NCBI GenBank assembly: GCA_021821195.1
Contig: JAKACT010000004.1
Location: forward strand, 248,001 to 312,000
Origin: Pseudomonadota bacterium
GTDB lineage: Bacteria > Pseudomonadota > Gammaproteobacteria > Xanthomonadales > Xanthomonadaceae
Reading direction: 5' to 3'
DNA: 64,000 bases
The translations under genes were made by a program, and so were the position numbers. A model generated the notes under the pieces. The model saw only the letters and a program-made list of their open reading frames with translations, was not told where the DNA came from and ran no database searches. Of the stretch, positions 38,760 to 47,966 are shown in pieces (position 1 is the first letter of the stretch; each line of letters opens with the position of its first letter).

Positions 38760-39887
38760 CTACACCATCAGGTCGATCTGCTGCAGCGTGCCGGCGCCGC
38801 CGTCCTCGCGCAGGTACAGGCCGCTGGCGCGCACCGCGCCCTGCAGCGCGTTGGCGCCGTCCTTGAGTGCGAACGGGGTGTCCGCATTGCCCAGGTAGAG
38901 GGCGCCGACGCCGTGCTGCAGCAGGCCCTGCAGGTTGTCCTTTCCGTCGCCGTCGCGGGTCCAGACCAGCAGGCGGTCGAACACCGCATCGTCCTGGTCG
39001 ATCCAGCCGTTGCCGTCGTCGTCGTGCCGGGCAAGGTCGGCAAAGCCGTTGCCGCTCAGCGCGCCGAACAACTCGCGGCCGTCGTTGATGCGGCCATCGC
39101 CATCGTGGTCAAGGGCAATGAAGCCGCTGCCGGGGGCGACGAAGCGCATGGCGTCGGCCGCGCCGTCGGCATCCAAGTCGAACTTGAAGGTGGTCTGCGC
39201 CAGCTGCGCCGCGCTGCCGTTGAAGTTGATCACCAGCGGATCCTTCAGCGCATCGCCGGCGCGCACCGACACGCGGGTGTGGCTGGCGAACTCCCGGCTC
39301 ATGTCCAGCTCCAGCGCCAGCCGGATTTCCTTGCCGTCGGCGGTGTGGACGATGCCCTGCGCGGTGAAGCGGCTGGCCTCGCTTTCGTAATGGACTTCCT
39401 CCAGCGAATAGGTGGCGCCCCAGCCGGCGCGGCCGTTGCCGGCAGCCGCTGGCGGCGTGGTGCCAAGTTTGGACGCAGCTTCGCCCAGCTCCGCCGGGGG
39501 CTGGGTGTCGGCATCGCCTTTGCCCAGTTTCGCGGCGTCGACCACCTCGACCTTGCGGCCGGTGAGCTGTTCCACCAGCAGGCGCAGCAGGGTGACCTTG
39601 AGTTCGCCGATGTCTTTCGCCTTGGCATCCACCTCGCTGCTGGCGTTCGGGGCATCCACCGCCGGCGGCGCCTGCGGCAGGTCCATCGGCGGGCGCAGTG
39701 CCTCCTGGCTCAAGGTCAGGCGGGTAGCGCTGGCTTCGAGGCGCAGCGACTCGCTGGTGGATTCCAGCTGGATCTGGCTGCGGCCGTTCGGCCCGTCGCG
39801 CCATGCGCTCAGGGATTCGTGGCGGCGCTGGTATTCCAGCGAGGCATGGCTGCCGGTGAGCTGCAGGTTGGAGGCGGTGACGATCAT
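38760..39887 (-). CDS. Asp-rich calcium-binding-type repeat protein, function unknown
   Basis: A 375-residue protein without an obvious signal peptide. The N-terminal half is polar and low in motif content. The C-terminal half has Asp-rich calcium-loop-like stretches: DLDADGAADAMRF, DHDGDGRINDGRELFG, DDDGNGWIDQDD and WTRDGDGKDNL. The order FDLDxDG, LDHDGDGxIxxGRELFG and DxxGNGWID is the same as in the C-terminal parts of large RTX/hemolysin-type exoproteins, but no glycine-rich RTX nonapeptides are present. It may be a small cytoplasmic or unconventionally secreted relative. It is convergent with tRNA-Thr and divergent from radA. Confidence 0.75.
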   Translation of the reverse strand: MIVTASNLQLTGSHASLEYQRRHESLSAWRDGPNGRSQIQLESTSESLRLEASATRLTLSQEALRPPMDLPQAPPAVDAPNASSEVDAKAKDIGELKVTLLRLLVEQLTGRKVEVVDAAKLGKGDADTQPPAELGEAASKLGTTPPAAAGNGRAGWGATYSLEEVHYESEASRFTAQGIVHTADGKEIRLALELDMSREFASHTRVSVRAGDALKDPLVINFNGSAAQLAQTTFKFDLDADGAADAMRFVAPGSGFIALDHDGDGRINDGRELFGALSGNGFADLARHDDDGNGWIDQDDAVFDRLLVWTRDGDGKDNLQGLLQHGVGALYLGNADTPFALKDGANALQGAVRASGLYLREDGGAGTLQQIDLMV

Positions 39888-40018
39888 GGGCGGGGGGAGC
39901 TGGGGGAGGGGCTCGAAGTCGTTAGCGCCCGTTAGCGGGCAAACTTTAGCGCCGTTCGTCGCGGCGGATGCGACGCGCGCCGGCTAAAGTGAACGCATCC
40001 CCGCTTGCCGAGCCCCCG

Positions 40019-41422
40019 ATGTCGAAGCCCGCAACCACGTCGTCCGCCGCGAAGCGCCGCAGCGCCTATGTCTGTGCCGAGTGCGGCGCCGACTACGCCA
40101 AGTGGCAGGGCCAGTGCGAGGCCTGCGGGGCGTGGAACACGCTGGCGGAGATCGCGCTGGAAACCGCGGCGCAGGCCAAATCGCCGGCGTCGCGCCGCAG
40201 CGGCTGGGCCGGCAAGGTGGACGCGCCGAAGATCATGGCGCTGGCGGACGTGCAGCTGGACGCGCGCGCGCGCGCCTCGACCGGCATCGGCGAATTCGAC
40301 CGGGTGCTAGGCGGCGGGCTGGCCGAGGGCGCGGTGGTGCTGGTGGGCGGCGATCCCGGCATCGGCAAGTCCACCCTGCTGCTGCAGGCGCTGGCCCGGA
40401 TGGCGCCCACCTGGCCGGGCCTGTACGTCACCGGCGAGGAGTCGCTGGCGCAGGTGGCCGGACGCGCGCAGCGCCTCGGGCTGCCGCTGGAAGGGTTGCA
40501 GGCGCTGGCCGAGACCTGCGTGGAGCGCATCCTCGAACATGCCATCGCCGCCAAGCCGCGGTTGCTGATCGCCGACTCCATCCAGACCCTGTGGACGGAC
40601 ACCCTGACCGCCGCGCCCGGGTCGGTGTCGCAGGTGCGCGAGAGCGCCGCGCGGCTGGTGCGCTATGCCAAGGAAACCGGCACCGCCGTGTTCCTGGTCG
40701 GCCACGTGACCAAGGAGGGCGGCATCGCCGGTCCGCGCGTGCTGGAGCACATGGTGGACGCGGTGCTGTATTTCGAAGGCGATTCCGGCAGCCGCTTCCG
40801 CGTGCTGCGCGCGTTCAAGAACCGCTTCGGCGCGGTCAATGAGCTGGGCGTGTTCGCGATGTCGGACGGCGGCCTGCGCGAGGTGTCGAATCCGTCCGCG
40901 ATCTTCCTGTCCGGCACCGGCGCGCCGCAGCCGGGCAGCTGCGTGATGGTCACGCGCGAAGGCACGCGCCCGCTGCTGGTGGAGGTGCAGGCGCTGGTCG
41001 ATGCCTCGCCGCTGTCCAATCCGCGCCGGGTGGTGGTGGGTCTGGAAGGCAACCGCCTGGCCATGCTGCTGGCGGTGCTGCACCGCCACGGCGGGGTGAT
41101 GGTGGGCGACCAGGACGTGTTCGTGAACGTGGTCGGCGGCATCCGCGTGCAGGAAACCGCGGTCGACCTGCCGGTGCTGCTGGCGGTGCTGTCCTCGCTG
41201 CGCGACGCGCCGCTGGCGGAGAAGACCATCGCCTTTGGCGAGGTGGGCCTGAGCGGCGAGATCCGCCCGGTGCCGAACGGCGAGGAGCGCCTCAAGGAAG
41301 CGGCGACGCATGGGTTCAAGCGCGCCATCGTGCCGAAGGCGAACGCACCGAAATCGGGCAGCTACAAGGGCATGGAGGTGGTGGCGGTGGAGCGGCTGGC
41401 GGATGCACTGGAGCAGGCCTGA
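40019..41422 (+). CDS. radA: DNA repair protein RadA
   Basis: A RecA-like branch-migration helicase in homologous recombination. The 467-residue protein has an N-terminal C4 zinc finger (YVCAECGADYAKWQGQCEAC), Walker A GGDPGIGKSTLL, the RadA-specific KNRFG motif (RAFKNRFGAVNELG) and a C-terminal Lon-protease-like domain. ATG 40019 gives the usual N terminus. Confidence 0.96.
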   Translation: MSKPATTSSAAKRRSAYVCAECGADYAKWQGQCEACGAWNTLAEIALETAAQAKSPASRRSGWAGKVDAPKIMALADVQLDARARASTGIGEFDRVLGGGLAEGAVVLVGGDPGIGKSTLLLQALARMAPTWPGLYVTGEESLAQVAGRAQRLGLPLEGLQALAETCVERILEHAIAAKPRLLIADSIQTLWTDTLTAAPGSVSQVRESAARLVRYAKETGTAVFLVGHVTKEGGIAGPRVLEHMVDAVLYFEGDSGSRFRVLRAFKNRFGAVNELGVFAMSDGGLREVSNPSAIFLSGTGAPQPGSCVMVTREGTRPLLVEVQALVDASPLSNPRRVVVGLEGNRLAMLLAVLHRHGGVMVGDQDVFVNVVGGIRVQETAVDLPVLLAVLSSLRDAPLAEKTIAFGEVGLSGEIRPVPNGEERLKEAATHGFKRAIVPKANAPKSGSYKGMEVVAVERLADALEQA

Positions 41423-41522
41423 GGCTCGTCAAGCGCGACATTGGTCACGATGACGGCAGGCACTGGTCGGTCGTCGTCGCGACCGACACATTGGACGCTC
41501 CTCCCGACCCGATCCCCCCTGC

Positions 41523-42902
41523 ATGCGCTTGACCGGCCTTGTGCGCCGCGCCGCCCTCCTGCTATGCCTTGTCGGCGCTGCACCTGCATTGATGGCGGGC
41601 AATCCGGCCTCGCCGGACATGCCTGATATTGCCCTGTCCCGGCACCCGGAAGGGCGCTGGGCGGTGCGCTACGTGCTGCCGGCGCCGGCCCGGCAGCTGG
41701 TGTTCGTGCGCGCCGATGCGCGCGGTACGCGGGCGCGCGACTGGACCGCGCTCGATCCGGACTTCCAGCTGGTCGTTGAGAACGGCGTCGAGGCGGTGCG
41801 CCGTCGCGACGGTGCGCCGTTCACCCAGGCGGTGTTCACGATGCCGACCCGGTACGTGACCCTGGAGAAGGATTACGCACCGTTCGCGCCGTTTGGCGAC
41901 GGCGGTCTGCTGGTCCACAGCGGGCGCTTCCACGCCTGTGCGGAACGCTGCCCCGAGGTCGGTACTGGCCGGCCGGTCCGCTGGCGGGTCAGGCTCATGC
42001 CATCCGCGGGTGAACACGCGATCGTGGGCGGACAGGTGGTTGCGGCGGTGGATTTCCTCGATGGCGACGACGGCACCAGTCTGTACGTCGGCAAGGCCAC
42101 TCCGGTCGAGACCGCGGACGTGCTGGCGGTGATCGACCAGGCCATGCCGGACGGCATCCGCCAGCGCCTGCAGTCGCTGCTGCCGCGGTTGATGGCGCTG
42201 TACGCCCGCGAGCTGGGCGCGCTGCCGGCAAAGCCCATGCTGTTCGCGTCGCGCGACGCCGCCCATCCGGGTGGCGGTTACGGCTACCAGGGCGGGACGC
42301 TGCCGGGCCAGGTGTTCATGCACATCTACGGCGACCATCCTGCCTTCGCCACCCCGGCGTTCGCCGCGCGGATGGACGCCTTCTTCGCCCACGAGGCGGC
42401 GCACATGTACCAGCACTATCCGGCCACCGACCAAGGCGAGGGCTGGATCCACGAGGGCGGCGCGGACGCGCTGGCCGCGGTCGCCCTGCAGCAGCTCGGC
42501 GAGTCCGACCCCGCGGCGCTTGGCGTGCGGCTGCGCGATGCCCGCGACAGCTGCGCCACCAGCCTCGCTGCCGGACCGCTGGCGGAGGCGGGCGAGCGCG
42601 GCGACTTCGATGCCTACTATCGCTGCGGTTTCGTCCTGCAGATGGCGGTGGACGCGGCGGTGCGCCGGGCCACCGGCGGGCAGTGCGGCCTGTCCTGCGT
42701 CTGGCGCGATTTCCAGGCCCGGGTGCATGGCGGCGCACCGTGGACCGCCGCCACTTTCATCGCGGCGGCGCGCAAGCGCGGTGGTGATGGGGCGGCGGAC
42801 TTCCTGATGGCCGTCACCGAGGGCAAGCCGGACAACCCGGGCATGCTGCTGGCGGACGGCATGGCCGGGGCCGGATTGCCACCTGCGCCACCGAAGAATT
42901 GA
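41523..42902 (+). CDS. Secreted zinc metallopeptidase-like protein (HEAAH motif)
   Basis: A 459-residue protein with a signal peptide (residues 1-25, ending ALMAG). An HEXXH zinc motif, FFAHEAAHMYQH, lies at His290-His294, with a downstream acidic ligand candidate in WIHEGGADALA (Glu311). This is the gluzincin arrangement seen in M1- and M61-like peptidases. The N-terminal part (about 30-190) is beta-rich and has paired cysteines (HACAERCPE); further cysteine pairs occur near the C terminus (CATS, YRCG, QCGLSC). The protein is probably periplasmic. No close named family was recognised. It converges with the efflux operon, with 13 bases between the stops. Confidence 0.75.
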   Translation: MRLTGLVRRAALLLCLVGAAPALMAGNPASPDMPDIALSRHPEGRWAVRYVLPAPARQLVFVRADARGTRARDWTALDPDFQLVVENGVEAVRRRDGAPFTQAVFTMPTRYVTLEKDYAPFAPFGDGGLLVHSGRFHACAERCPEVGTGRPVRWRVRLMPSAGEHAIVGGQVVAAVDFLDGDDGTSLYVGKATPVETADVLAVIDQAMPDGIRQRLQSLLPRLMALYARELGALPAKPMLFASRDAAHPGGGYGYQGGTLPGQVFMHIYGDHPAFATPAFAARMDAFFAHEAAHMYQHYPATDQGEGWIHEGGADALAAVALQQLGESDPAALGVRLRDARDSCATSLAAGPLAEAGERGDFDAYYRCGFVLQMAVDAAVRRATGGQCGLSCVWRDFQARVHGGAPWTAATFIAAARKRGGDGAADFLMAVTEGKPDNPGMLLADGMAGAGLPPAPPKN

Positions 42903-42915
42903 GTTGATGCGTGGG

Positions 42916-44514
42916 CTAGTGCCCGCCACCCGCGGGCGCGCCGCCGGTCTTGGCCCCGAACGGCGGCTTCGCCAGCCATACGAACAGGATCACGCCGATG
43001 AAGATGATCCCCAGCAGGTGGAAGATCTCGTTGAAACCGAGCTGCGCGGCCTGGTTGGAGATCATCTTCTCCAGCACCGCCGCGCCGCGCAGGAGGTCGC
43101 CGCCGCCGTATTGCGCCACCGCGTCCATCGCGGTGGGATCGAGGGTGGACACCCGCTCGGTCATGTGCGCGTGGTGCACCGCGCCGCGCTCGCTCCAGGC
43201 ATAGGTGGTCAGCGAGGCGGCGAAGCTGCCGCCCAGCGTGCGCACGAAAGTGGCCAGGCCCGAGCCGGCGGCGATTTCGTGCGACTCCAGGTCGGACAGC
43301 AGGATCTGCAGCACCGGCATGAAGAACAGCGCCACGCCCAGGCCCTGGAACAGCTGTACCAGCGCCACGTGCTGGAAGTCCACGTCGAGGTTGAAGTGCG
43401 AGCGCGCGAAGCTGGTCAGCGACATCGCGATGAAGGCGAAGCTGGCGAGGATGCGCAGGTCGAAGCGGTTGGCGTACTTGCCGACGAAGGGTGTGAGTAT
43501 CACTGGCAGGATGCCGATGGGCGCGGTGGCGAAACCGGCCCAGATGGCGGTGTAGCCGAGGTTGCGCTGCAGCCACAGCGGCACCAGGATGCCGACGCTG
43601 AAGAACGCGCCGTAGGCCACGGTCATCGCGATGGTGCCGGAGCGGAAGTTGCGGTGCCGGAACAGGCGCAGGTTGACGATGGGGTCCTGGTCGGTCAGCT
43701 CCCAGATCACGAACACCGCCAGCGCGATCGCCGACACCACGGCCAGCGACACGATCATGGGCGAGGCGAACCAGTCCTCGTCGTTGCCCAGGTCCAGCAG
43801 CACCTGCAGCGCGCCCACGCCGACCACCAGCGTGGCCAGCCCGATGTAGTCCATCTTCGGCTTTTCCAGCCGCTCCGGCCGGCCCTTCAGCTGCCGGCCG
43901 ACGACCGTGCTGGCGAAGATGCCGATCGGGATGTTGATGAAGAAGATCCATTCCCAGCTGTAGTTGTCGGTGATCCAGCCGCCCAGGATCGGGCCGGCGA
44001 TCGGCGCCACCACCGTCACCATCGCCAGCAGCGCGATCGCCTGCCCGCGCTTGGCGGGCGGGTAGATCGACAGCAGCAGCGCCTGCGTCACCGGGTACAT
44101 CGGGCCGGCCACGAAGCCCTGCAGCGCGCGCGCGACCACCAGCAGGCCCATGCTGTGGGCGATGCCGCACAGGAACGAGGCGAACACGAACGCCAGCGTG
44201 GACCACATGAACAGCTTGCGCTCGCCGAAGTGGCGGGTCAGCCAGCCGGTCAGCGGCAGCGCGATCGCGGTGCTGACCGCGAACGAGGTGATCACCCAGG
44301 TAGCCTGGTTGGCGCTGCCGCCCAGGTTGCCGGAGATGGCCGGCAGCGACACGTTGGCGATGGTGGTGTCCAGCACCTGCATGAAGCTGGCCAGCGCCAG
44401 CCCGAGCGTGGTCAGCGCCACGTTCGGCGGTCGGAAATCGGAAGGCTTCGCCTGGACCTCGCGGCCGGGCGGCAGGCCCATCGATTCTTCTTCCTGGGCA
44501 AGGGTCGTGGCCAT
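42916..44514 (-). CDS. emrB: Multidrug efflux MFS permease, DHA2/EmrB type
   Basis: A 532-residue inner-membrane proton-driven drug exporter with about 14 hydrophobic segments. The DHA2 signatures LDTTIANVSLPAI and TSFAVSTAIALPLTGWLTRHFGERK are near the N terminus, and the PVTQALLLSIYPPAKRGQA loop also fits. It would form a tripartite pump with the EmrA-like adaptor and the outer-membrane lipoprotein encoded upstream on the same strand. Substrates are unknown; EmrAB pumps usually handle hydrophobic toxins and uncouplers. Confidence 0.92.
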   Translation of the reverse strand: MATTLAQEEESMGLPPGREVQAKPSDFRPPNVALTTLGLALASFMQVLDTTIANVSLPAISGNLGGSANQATWVITSFAVSTAIALPLTGWLTRHFGERKLFMWSTLAFVFASFLCGIAHSMGLLVVARALQGFVAGPMYPVTQALLLSIYPPAKRGQAIALLAMVTVVAPIAGPILGGWITDNYSWEWIFFINIPIGIFASTVVGRQLKGRPERLEKPKMDYIGLATLVVGVGALQVLLDLGNDEDWFASPMIVSLAVVSAIALAVFVIWELTDQDPIVNLRLFRHRNFRSGTIAMTVAYGAFFSVGILVPLWLQRNLGYTAIWAGFATAPIGILPVILTPFVGKYANRFDLRILASFAFIAMSLTSFARSHFNLDVDFQHVALVQLFQGLGVALFFMPVLQILLSDLESHEIAAGSGLATFVRTLGGSFAASLTTYAWSERGAVHHAHMTERVSTLDPTAMDAVAQYGGGDLLRGAAVLEKMISNQAAQLGFNEIFHLLGIIFIGVILFVWLAKPPFGAKTGGAPAGGGH

Positions 44515-44639
44515 GGGGGATCGCTATCGGAAGAGGTGCAGGAGCGACAGCGCGGTGGCTGCCGGCCGGGCGGGATCCGTTACCCAAAGGGGGAGGGGGA
44601 GGGAACGGGGCGCCGCCGGCGCGACTCCTGCGAAGGGGG

Positions 44640-45860
44640 TCAGGACGCGCGGGCCTGCGGCAGGTTGCCGGCGATGATGCGTTCGATCAGCGCGTCGGCA
44701 TCGTGCAGCTGGCGGGCATAGGCGTCGGTGGTCAGCACCGGCTTGTCGGCCGGCGCGGCCGGGAGCACGGGGCCGCCCTGGTCATGCACGTCGACGTCCA
44801 CCGCCATGCTCATGCCGAGGCGCAGCGGGTGGTCGCGCAGCTGCTTGGGATCCAGCTGGATGCGCACCGGTATGCGCTGCACGATCTTGATCCAGTTGCC
44901 GCTGGCGTTCTGCGCCGGCAGCAGGGCGAACGCGCTGCCGGTGCCCAGGCCCAGGCTGGCCAGCTTGCCGTCGAATTCCACGTCACTGCCGTAGAGGTCG
45001 GCGGTGAGTTTCACCGGCTGGCCCAGGCGCATGTTGTGCAGCTGGGTTTCCTTGAAATTGGCGTCCACCCACACGTCGTGCAGCGGGATCACCGCCATCA
45101 GCGCGCCGCCGGGCTGCACGCGCTGGCCGAGCTGCACGCTGCGCTTGGCGACGAAGCCATCGACCGGCGCCACGATCGCGGCGCGCTGCAGGTTCAGGTA
45201 GGCCTGGCGCAGCTGCGCGGCGGCGGCCTGCACCTGCGGCTGGCTGGCCACGGTGGTGGCGTCGACCAGCGCGCGGTTGCGCGAGAGCTGCCCGCGCGAG
45301 GCCGACAGCGCAGCTTCGGCGGCCTTCAGCTGGGCCTGCGCATGCGCCAGCTCCTCGGCGGAGACCGCGCCGCTGGCGACCAGCCCGCTGCGGCGCGCGA
45401 CGTCGGCGCGGGCCTGCTGCAACGCCACCTCGCGGGCGGCGATGTCGGCCTGCGCGCTGTCCACGCTGCTGAAGAGGCCGCGGACCTGGCGCACCGTCGC
45501 CGCGAGGTTGGCTTCGGCCTGCGCCAGTGCCACCTGGGCGTCGTTGGGGTCCAGTTGCACCAGCACCTGGCCGGCCTGCACCCGCATGCCGTCGTCGGCG
45601 TTGATGGACACCACCGTGCCCGGCGTCTGCGCGGTGATGCTGACGATGTTGCCCTGCACGTAGGCGTCGTCGGTGTCCTGGTGCCAGCGGGCGACCAGCA
45701 GGTAGTAGGCGAGCCAGGCGACGCCGGCCACGACGACGACGGCCAGCAGCACCAGCAGCGCGCGGCGGCGCTTGCCCTGCGCGGGCGTCCGCGTGACCTG
45801 CGAGGGCGGCAGCGGAGCGGCCGGGCCGGTGGAGGTGTTCGGAGTGGTTTCGGTGGTCAT
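44640..45860 (-). CDS. emrA: Efflux periplasmic adaptor, EmrA type
   Basis: A 406-residue membrane-fusion protein with one N-terminal membrane anchor (ALLVLLAVVVVAGVAWLAYYLL, here split at about residues 34-55). The biotinyl-lipoyl half-motifs DAYVQGNIVSITAQTPGTV and IVAPVDGFVAKRSVQLGQ flank a long alpha-helical hairpin. It links the EmrB-type permease to the outer-membrane channel. It lies 9 bases after the upstream OMF gene and 125 before the permease gene. Confidence 0.92.
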   Translation of the reverse strand: MTTETTPNTSTGPAAPLPPSQVTRTPAQGKRRRALLVLLAVVVVAGVAWLAYYLLVARWHQDTDDAYVQGNIVSITAQTPGTVVSINADDGMRVQAGQVLVQLDPNDAQVALAQAEANLAATVRQVRGLFSSVDSAQADIAAREVALQQARADVARRSGLVASGAVSAEELAHAQAQLKAAEAALSASRGQLSRNRALVDATTVASQPQVQAAAAQLRQAYLNLQRAAIVAPVDGFVAKRSVQLGQRVQPGGALMAVIPLHDVWVDANFKETQLHNMRLGQPVKLTADLYGSDVEFDGKLASLGLGTGSAFALLPAQNASGNWIKIVQRIPVRIQLDPKQLRDHPLRLGMSMAVDVDVHDQGGPVLPAAPADKPVLTTDAYARQLHDADALIERIIAGNLPQARAS

Positions 45861-45869
45861 GGGGGCGCG

Positions 45870-47315
45870 TCAGTGGGAGGCGATGGGGGTGGGCGCGGTG
45901 ACGGCGATGCCGCCGCCCAGCGCTTGGTCGAGGTCGACGGCGGCGGCGTAGCGCTGGCTGCGCACGGCCGCCAGCTGTTGCTCCGCCTGCAGCAGTGGCT
46001 TGCGTGCCGCCAGCAGGTCGAGCCGGTTGGCCAGCCCGGCGCGCTGGCGCTGCTCCACCACCTGGGCGGCGGCGGCAGCTGCACTGCGGGCCTGTTCCAG
46101 CGCGGCCGCCTGGGCGTCCAGCGCGCGGATGGCCTGCACCGCGTCGGTGACCTGGCGCAGGCCATCGACGACGGTCCGGTTGTACTCGGCCACGGCGAGG
46201 TCGTAATCGGCATCGCGCGCGGCCAGGTTGCTGCGCAGCTGGCCGCCGTCGAAGATCGGCAGGCTCAGCGCGGGGCCGCCGAAGCCGAGGAAGGCGTCGC
46301 TGTCGAACAGGCCCTTGAAGCCGGTGGCGGCAAGCCCGACCAGGCCGCTCAGGTCGATGCTGGGTCGGAACCGTGCCTTCGCGGAGGTGACGTCCTGCGC
46401 GGCCGCTTCCACCCGCCAGCGCGCTGCGACGACGTCGGGGCGATGGCCCAGCAGTTCGCTGGGCAGCACCGACGGCAGTGCCGGGGCGGGGGTCTCTAGC
46501 AGGTGCGGGCGCTGGATCGCCAGGCCGCGGTCGGGGCCTTGTCCCAGCAGCGCGGCCAACGCGTTGCGCAGCGCATCGATGCGGTGCCGGGCGGCGTCCG
46601 CCTGTGCCGTGGCGGTGGCGGCCAGGGCCTCGTTGCCGCGCAGGGCGGCCTGGTTGTCCAGTCCGGCGGCGATGCGCTGCTTGCCCAGCGCCACCAGGTC
46701 GCCGGTGCGCGCCTGCTCGCGGCGGGCCAGGTCGAGGTCATCGAACGCCTGCGCCAGCGCGACGTAGCTGCGCGCCACGTTGGCTGCCAGCGACAGCCGC
46801 GCGGCCTGCGCGTCGACTTCGCTGGCACGGGCCTGGCCCAGCGCCGCAAGGTAGTCGGCGCGCTTGCCACCCCAGACGTCCAGCGGCCAGTCGAATTTCA
46901 GGGTCAGCACCGCGTTGTGCATCAGCTGGCCTCCCAGCTCTTCGCCGGCCAGCCCCGCCGGCAGCTGGGCCACCGCGTACTGCGCGCCGCCGCCCACGCT
47001 GGGCTTGCGCGCGGCATCGGCCAGCCCGGCCTGCGCCTGCGCCTTGCGGACACGCGCCTCGGCGGCGTCCAGCGAGGGCGAGCCGGCCAGCGCCTCATCG
47101 ACCAGCGCGTCGAGCTGGGCATCGCCGAATGCGGTCCACCAGCGTTCGTTGGGCCAGGCGGCGGGCGACAGCGGCGCGCCGGCCAGGGCAAGGCCGGTCG
47201 CGAGGGTGGCGGCGTCGCGTGGTGCGCCCTGCGGCGCGAGCCCGGCGGTGCTGGCACAACCGGCCACCAGCAAGGCACCGCCCAGGGCGGTGGCAAGAAT
47301 CGAAAGTCGCGGCAT
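45870..47315 (-). CDS. Outer-membrane efflux lipoprotein (NodT/OprM family)
   Basis: A 481-residue TolC-like channel of the RND/EmrAB type. A lipoprotein signal (LVAGCAS) is followed by two homologous repeats of long helices and barrel strands, with motifs such as RVRKAQAQAGLADAARKPSV and ARWRVEAAAQDVTSAKARFRPSIDL. ATG 47315 gives a normal lipoprotein signal and lies four bases after the marR stop; an in-frame extension upstream would run into marR. It is the outer-membrane part of the operon. Confidence 0.92.
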   Translation of the reverse strand: MPRLSILATALGGALLVAGCASTAGLAPQGAPRDAATLATGLALAGAPLSPAAWPNERWWTAFGDAQLDALVDEALAGSPSLDAAEARVRKAQAQAGLADAARKPSVGGGAQYAVAQLPAGLAGEELGGQLMHNAVLTLKFDWPLDVWGGKRADYLAALGQARASEVDAQAARLSLAANVARSYVALAQAFDDLDLARREQARTGDLVALGKQRIAAGLDNQAALRGNEALAATATAQADAARHRIDALRNALAALLGQGPDRGLAIQRPHLLETPAPALPSVLPSELLGHRPDVVAARWRVEAAAQDVTSAKARFRPSIDLSGLVGLAATGFKGLFDSDAFLGFGGPALSLPIFDGGQLRSNLAARDADYDLAVAEYNRTVVDGLRQVTDAVQAIRALDAQAAALEQARSAAAAAAQVVEQRQRAGLANRLDLLAARKPLLQAEQQLAAVRSQRYAAAVDLDQALGGGIAVTAPTPIASH

Positions 47316-47319
47316 GGGA

Positions 47320-47778
47320 TCAGTCCGGGGAAAGCAGGTTGTCGCGGGCTTGCTCAAGCAAGCCGGTCAATTGCGCGCGCGTGGCCTCGTCCATGCCGTG
47401 GAACGCGCGCTCGCGCACGCGTGCACCGCACTGGTCGACGTCATGCCACATGTCGCGGCCGGCATCGGTCAGGTGGATGTGCAGGGCGCGGCGGTCGCGC
47501 GGATCGGCCACCCGGGCCAGCAACCCGCGCGCCTCCAGCCGGTCCAGCAGCCGGGTCATGGCGCCCGGATTCAGGTCGGCGGCGCGGGCGAGGTCGGTGA
47601 CGCCGGCAGTGCAGCCGCCGGCCAGCTTCTTCAGGGTGATGTACTGGCTGAAGGTGAGCTCATGCCCGGCCGTGGCCAGTTCCCGCTCCATGCGCGCCCA
47701 CATGGCATCGCGCAGCTGGCGGAACAGCAGGCCGAGCGAGGTGCTGCAGGCGTCGGCGGACGGGTCGGACGGTTTCAT
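47320..47778 (-). CDS. MarR-family transcriptional regulator of the efflux operon
   Basis: A 152-residue winged-helix protein. The DNA-binding region is LAGGCTAGVTDLARAADLNPGAMTRLLDRLEARGLL, with wing residues in ADPRDRRALHIHLTDAG, as in EmrR/MarR. It is the first gene of the marR-OMF-emrA-emrB operon and very probably represses it, being relieved by ligand. ATG 47778 is preferred to an upstream TTG at 47805, which would lie inside the promoter. The product is then translated from an almost leaderless mRNA. Confidence 0.9.
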   Translation of the reverse strand: MKPSDPSADACSTSLGLLFRQLRDAMWARMERELATAGHELTFSQYITLKKLAGGCTAGVTDLARAADLNPGAMTRLLDRLEARGLLARVADPRDRRALHIHLTDAGRDMWHDVDQCGARVRERAFHGMDEATRAQLTGLLEQARDNLLSPD

Positions 47779-47786
47779 GGGGCGGC

Positions 47787-47815
47787 ATTTTGTTTCGATG
47801 GGCAATAGTTGTCAA
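47787..47815 (-). promoter_or_regulatory. Predicted promoter of the marR-efflux operon
   Basis: On the minus strand TTGACA (47815-47810) is followed after 17 bases by CAAAAT (47792-47787). Transcription would start close to the ATG at 47778. The -35 element overlaps the palindromic operator. Confidence 0.55.
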
Positions 47816-47836
47816 TGCAAATGTTTGCATTGCAAA
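47814..47836. promoter_or_regulatory. Palindromic operator for the MarR regulator
   Basis: AATGCAAA-TG-TTTGCATT is a perfect 8-bp inverted repeat (47814-47831). It shares its right half with a second palindrome, TTTGCA-T-TGCAAA (47824-47836). This AT-rich element in a very GC-rich genome, overlapping the predicted -35 box, is what an autoregulated MarR operator looks like. Confidence 0.75.
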
Positions 47837-47966
47837 CGTATTCGCGGCAGGCGGCGGCCATCGCCAGCGGCCAGCGCATCGAAAGCGCATCAGGGGAAGG
47901 CACGAAGCGGCACGCCTGCGCAGCAGGCGTGCGTCAGCTCGAGATGGGGTTGGCGCGGGAGGCCGC

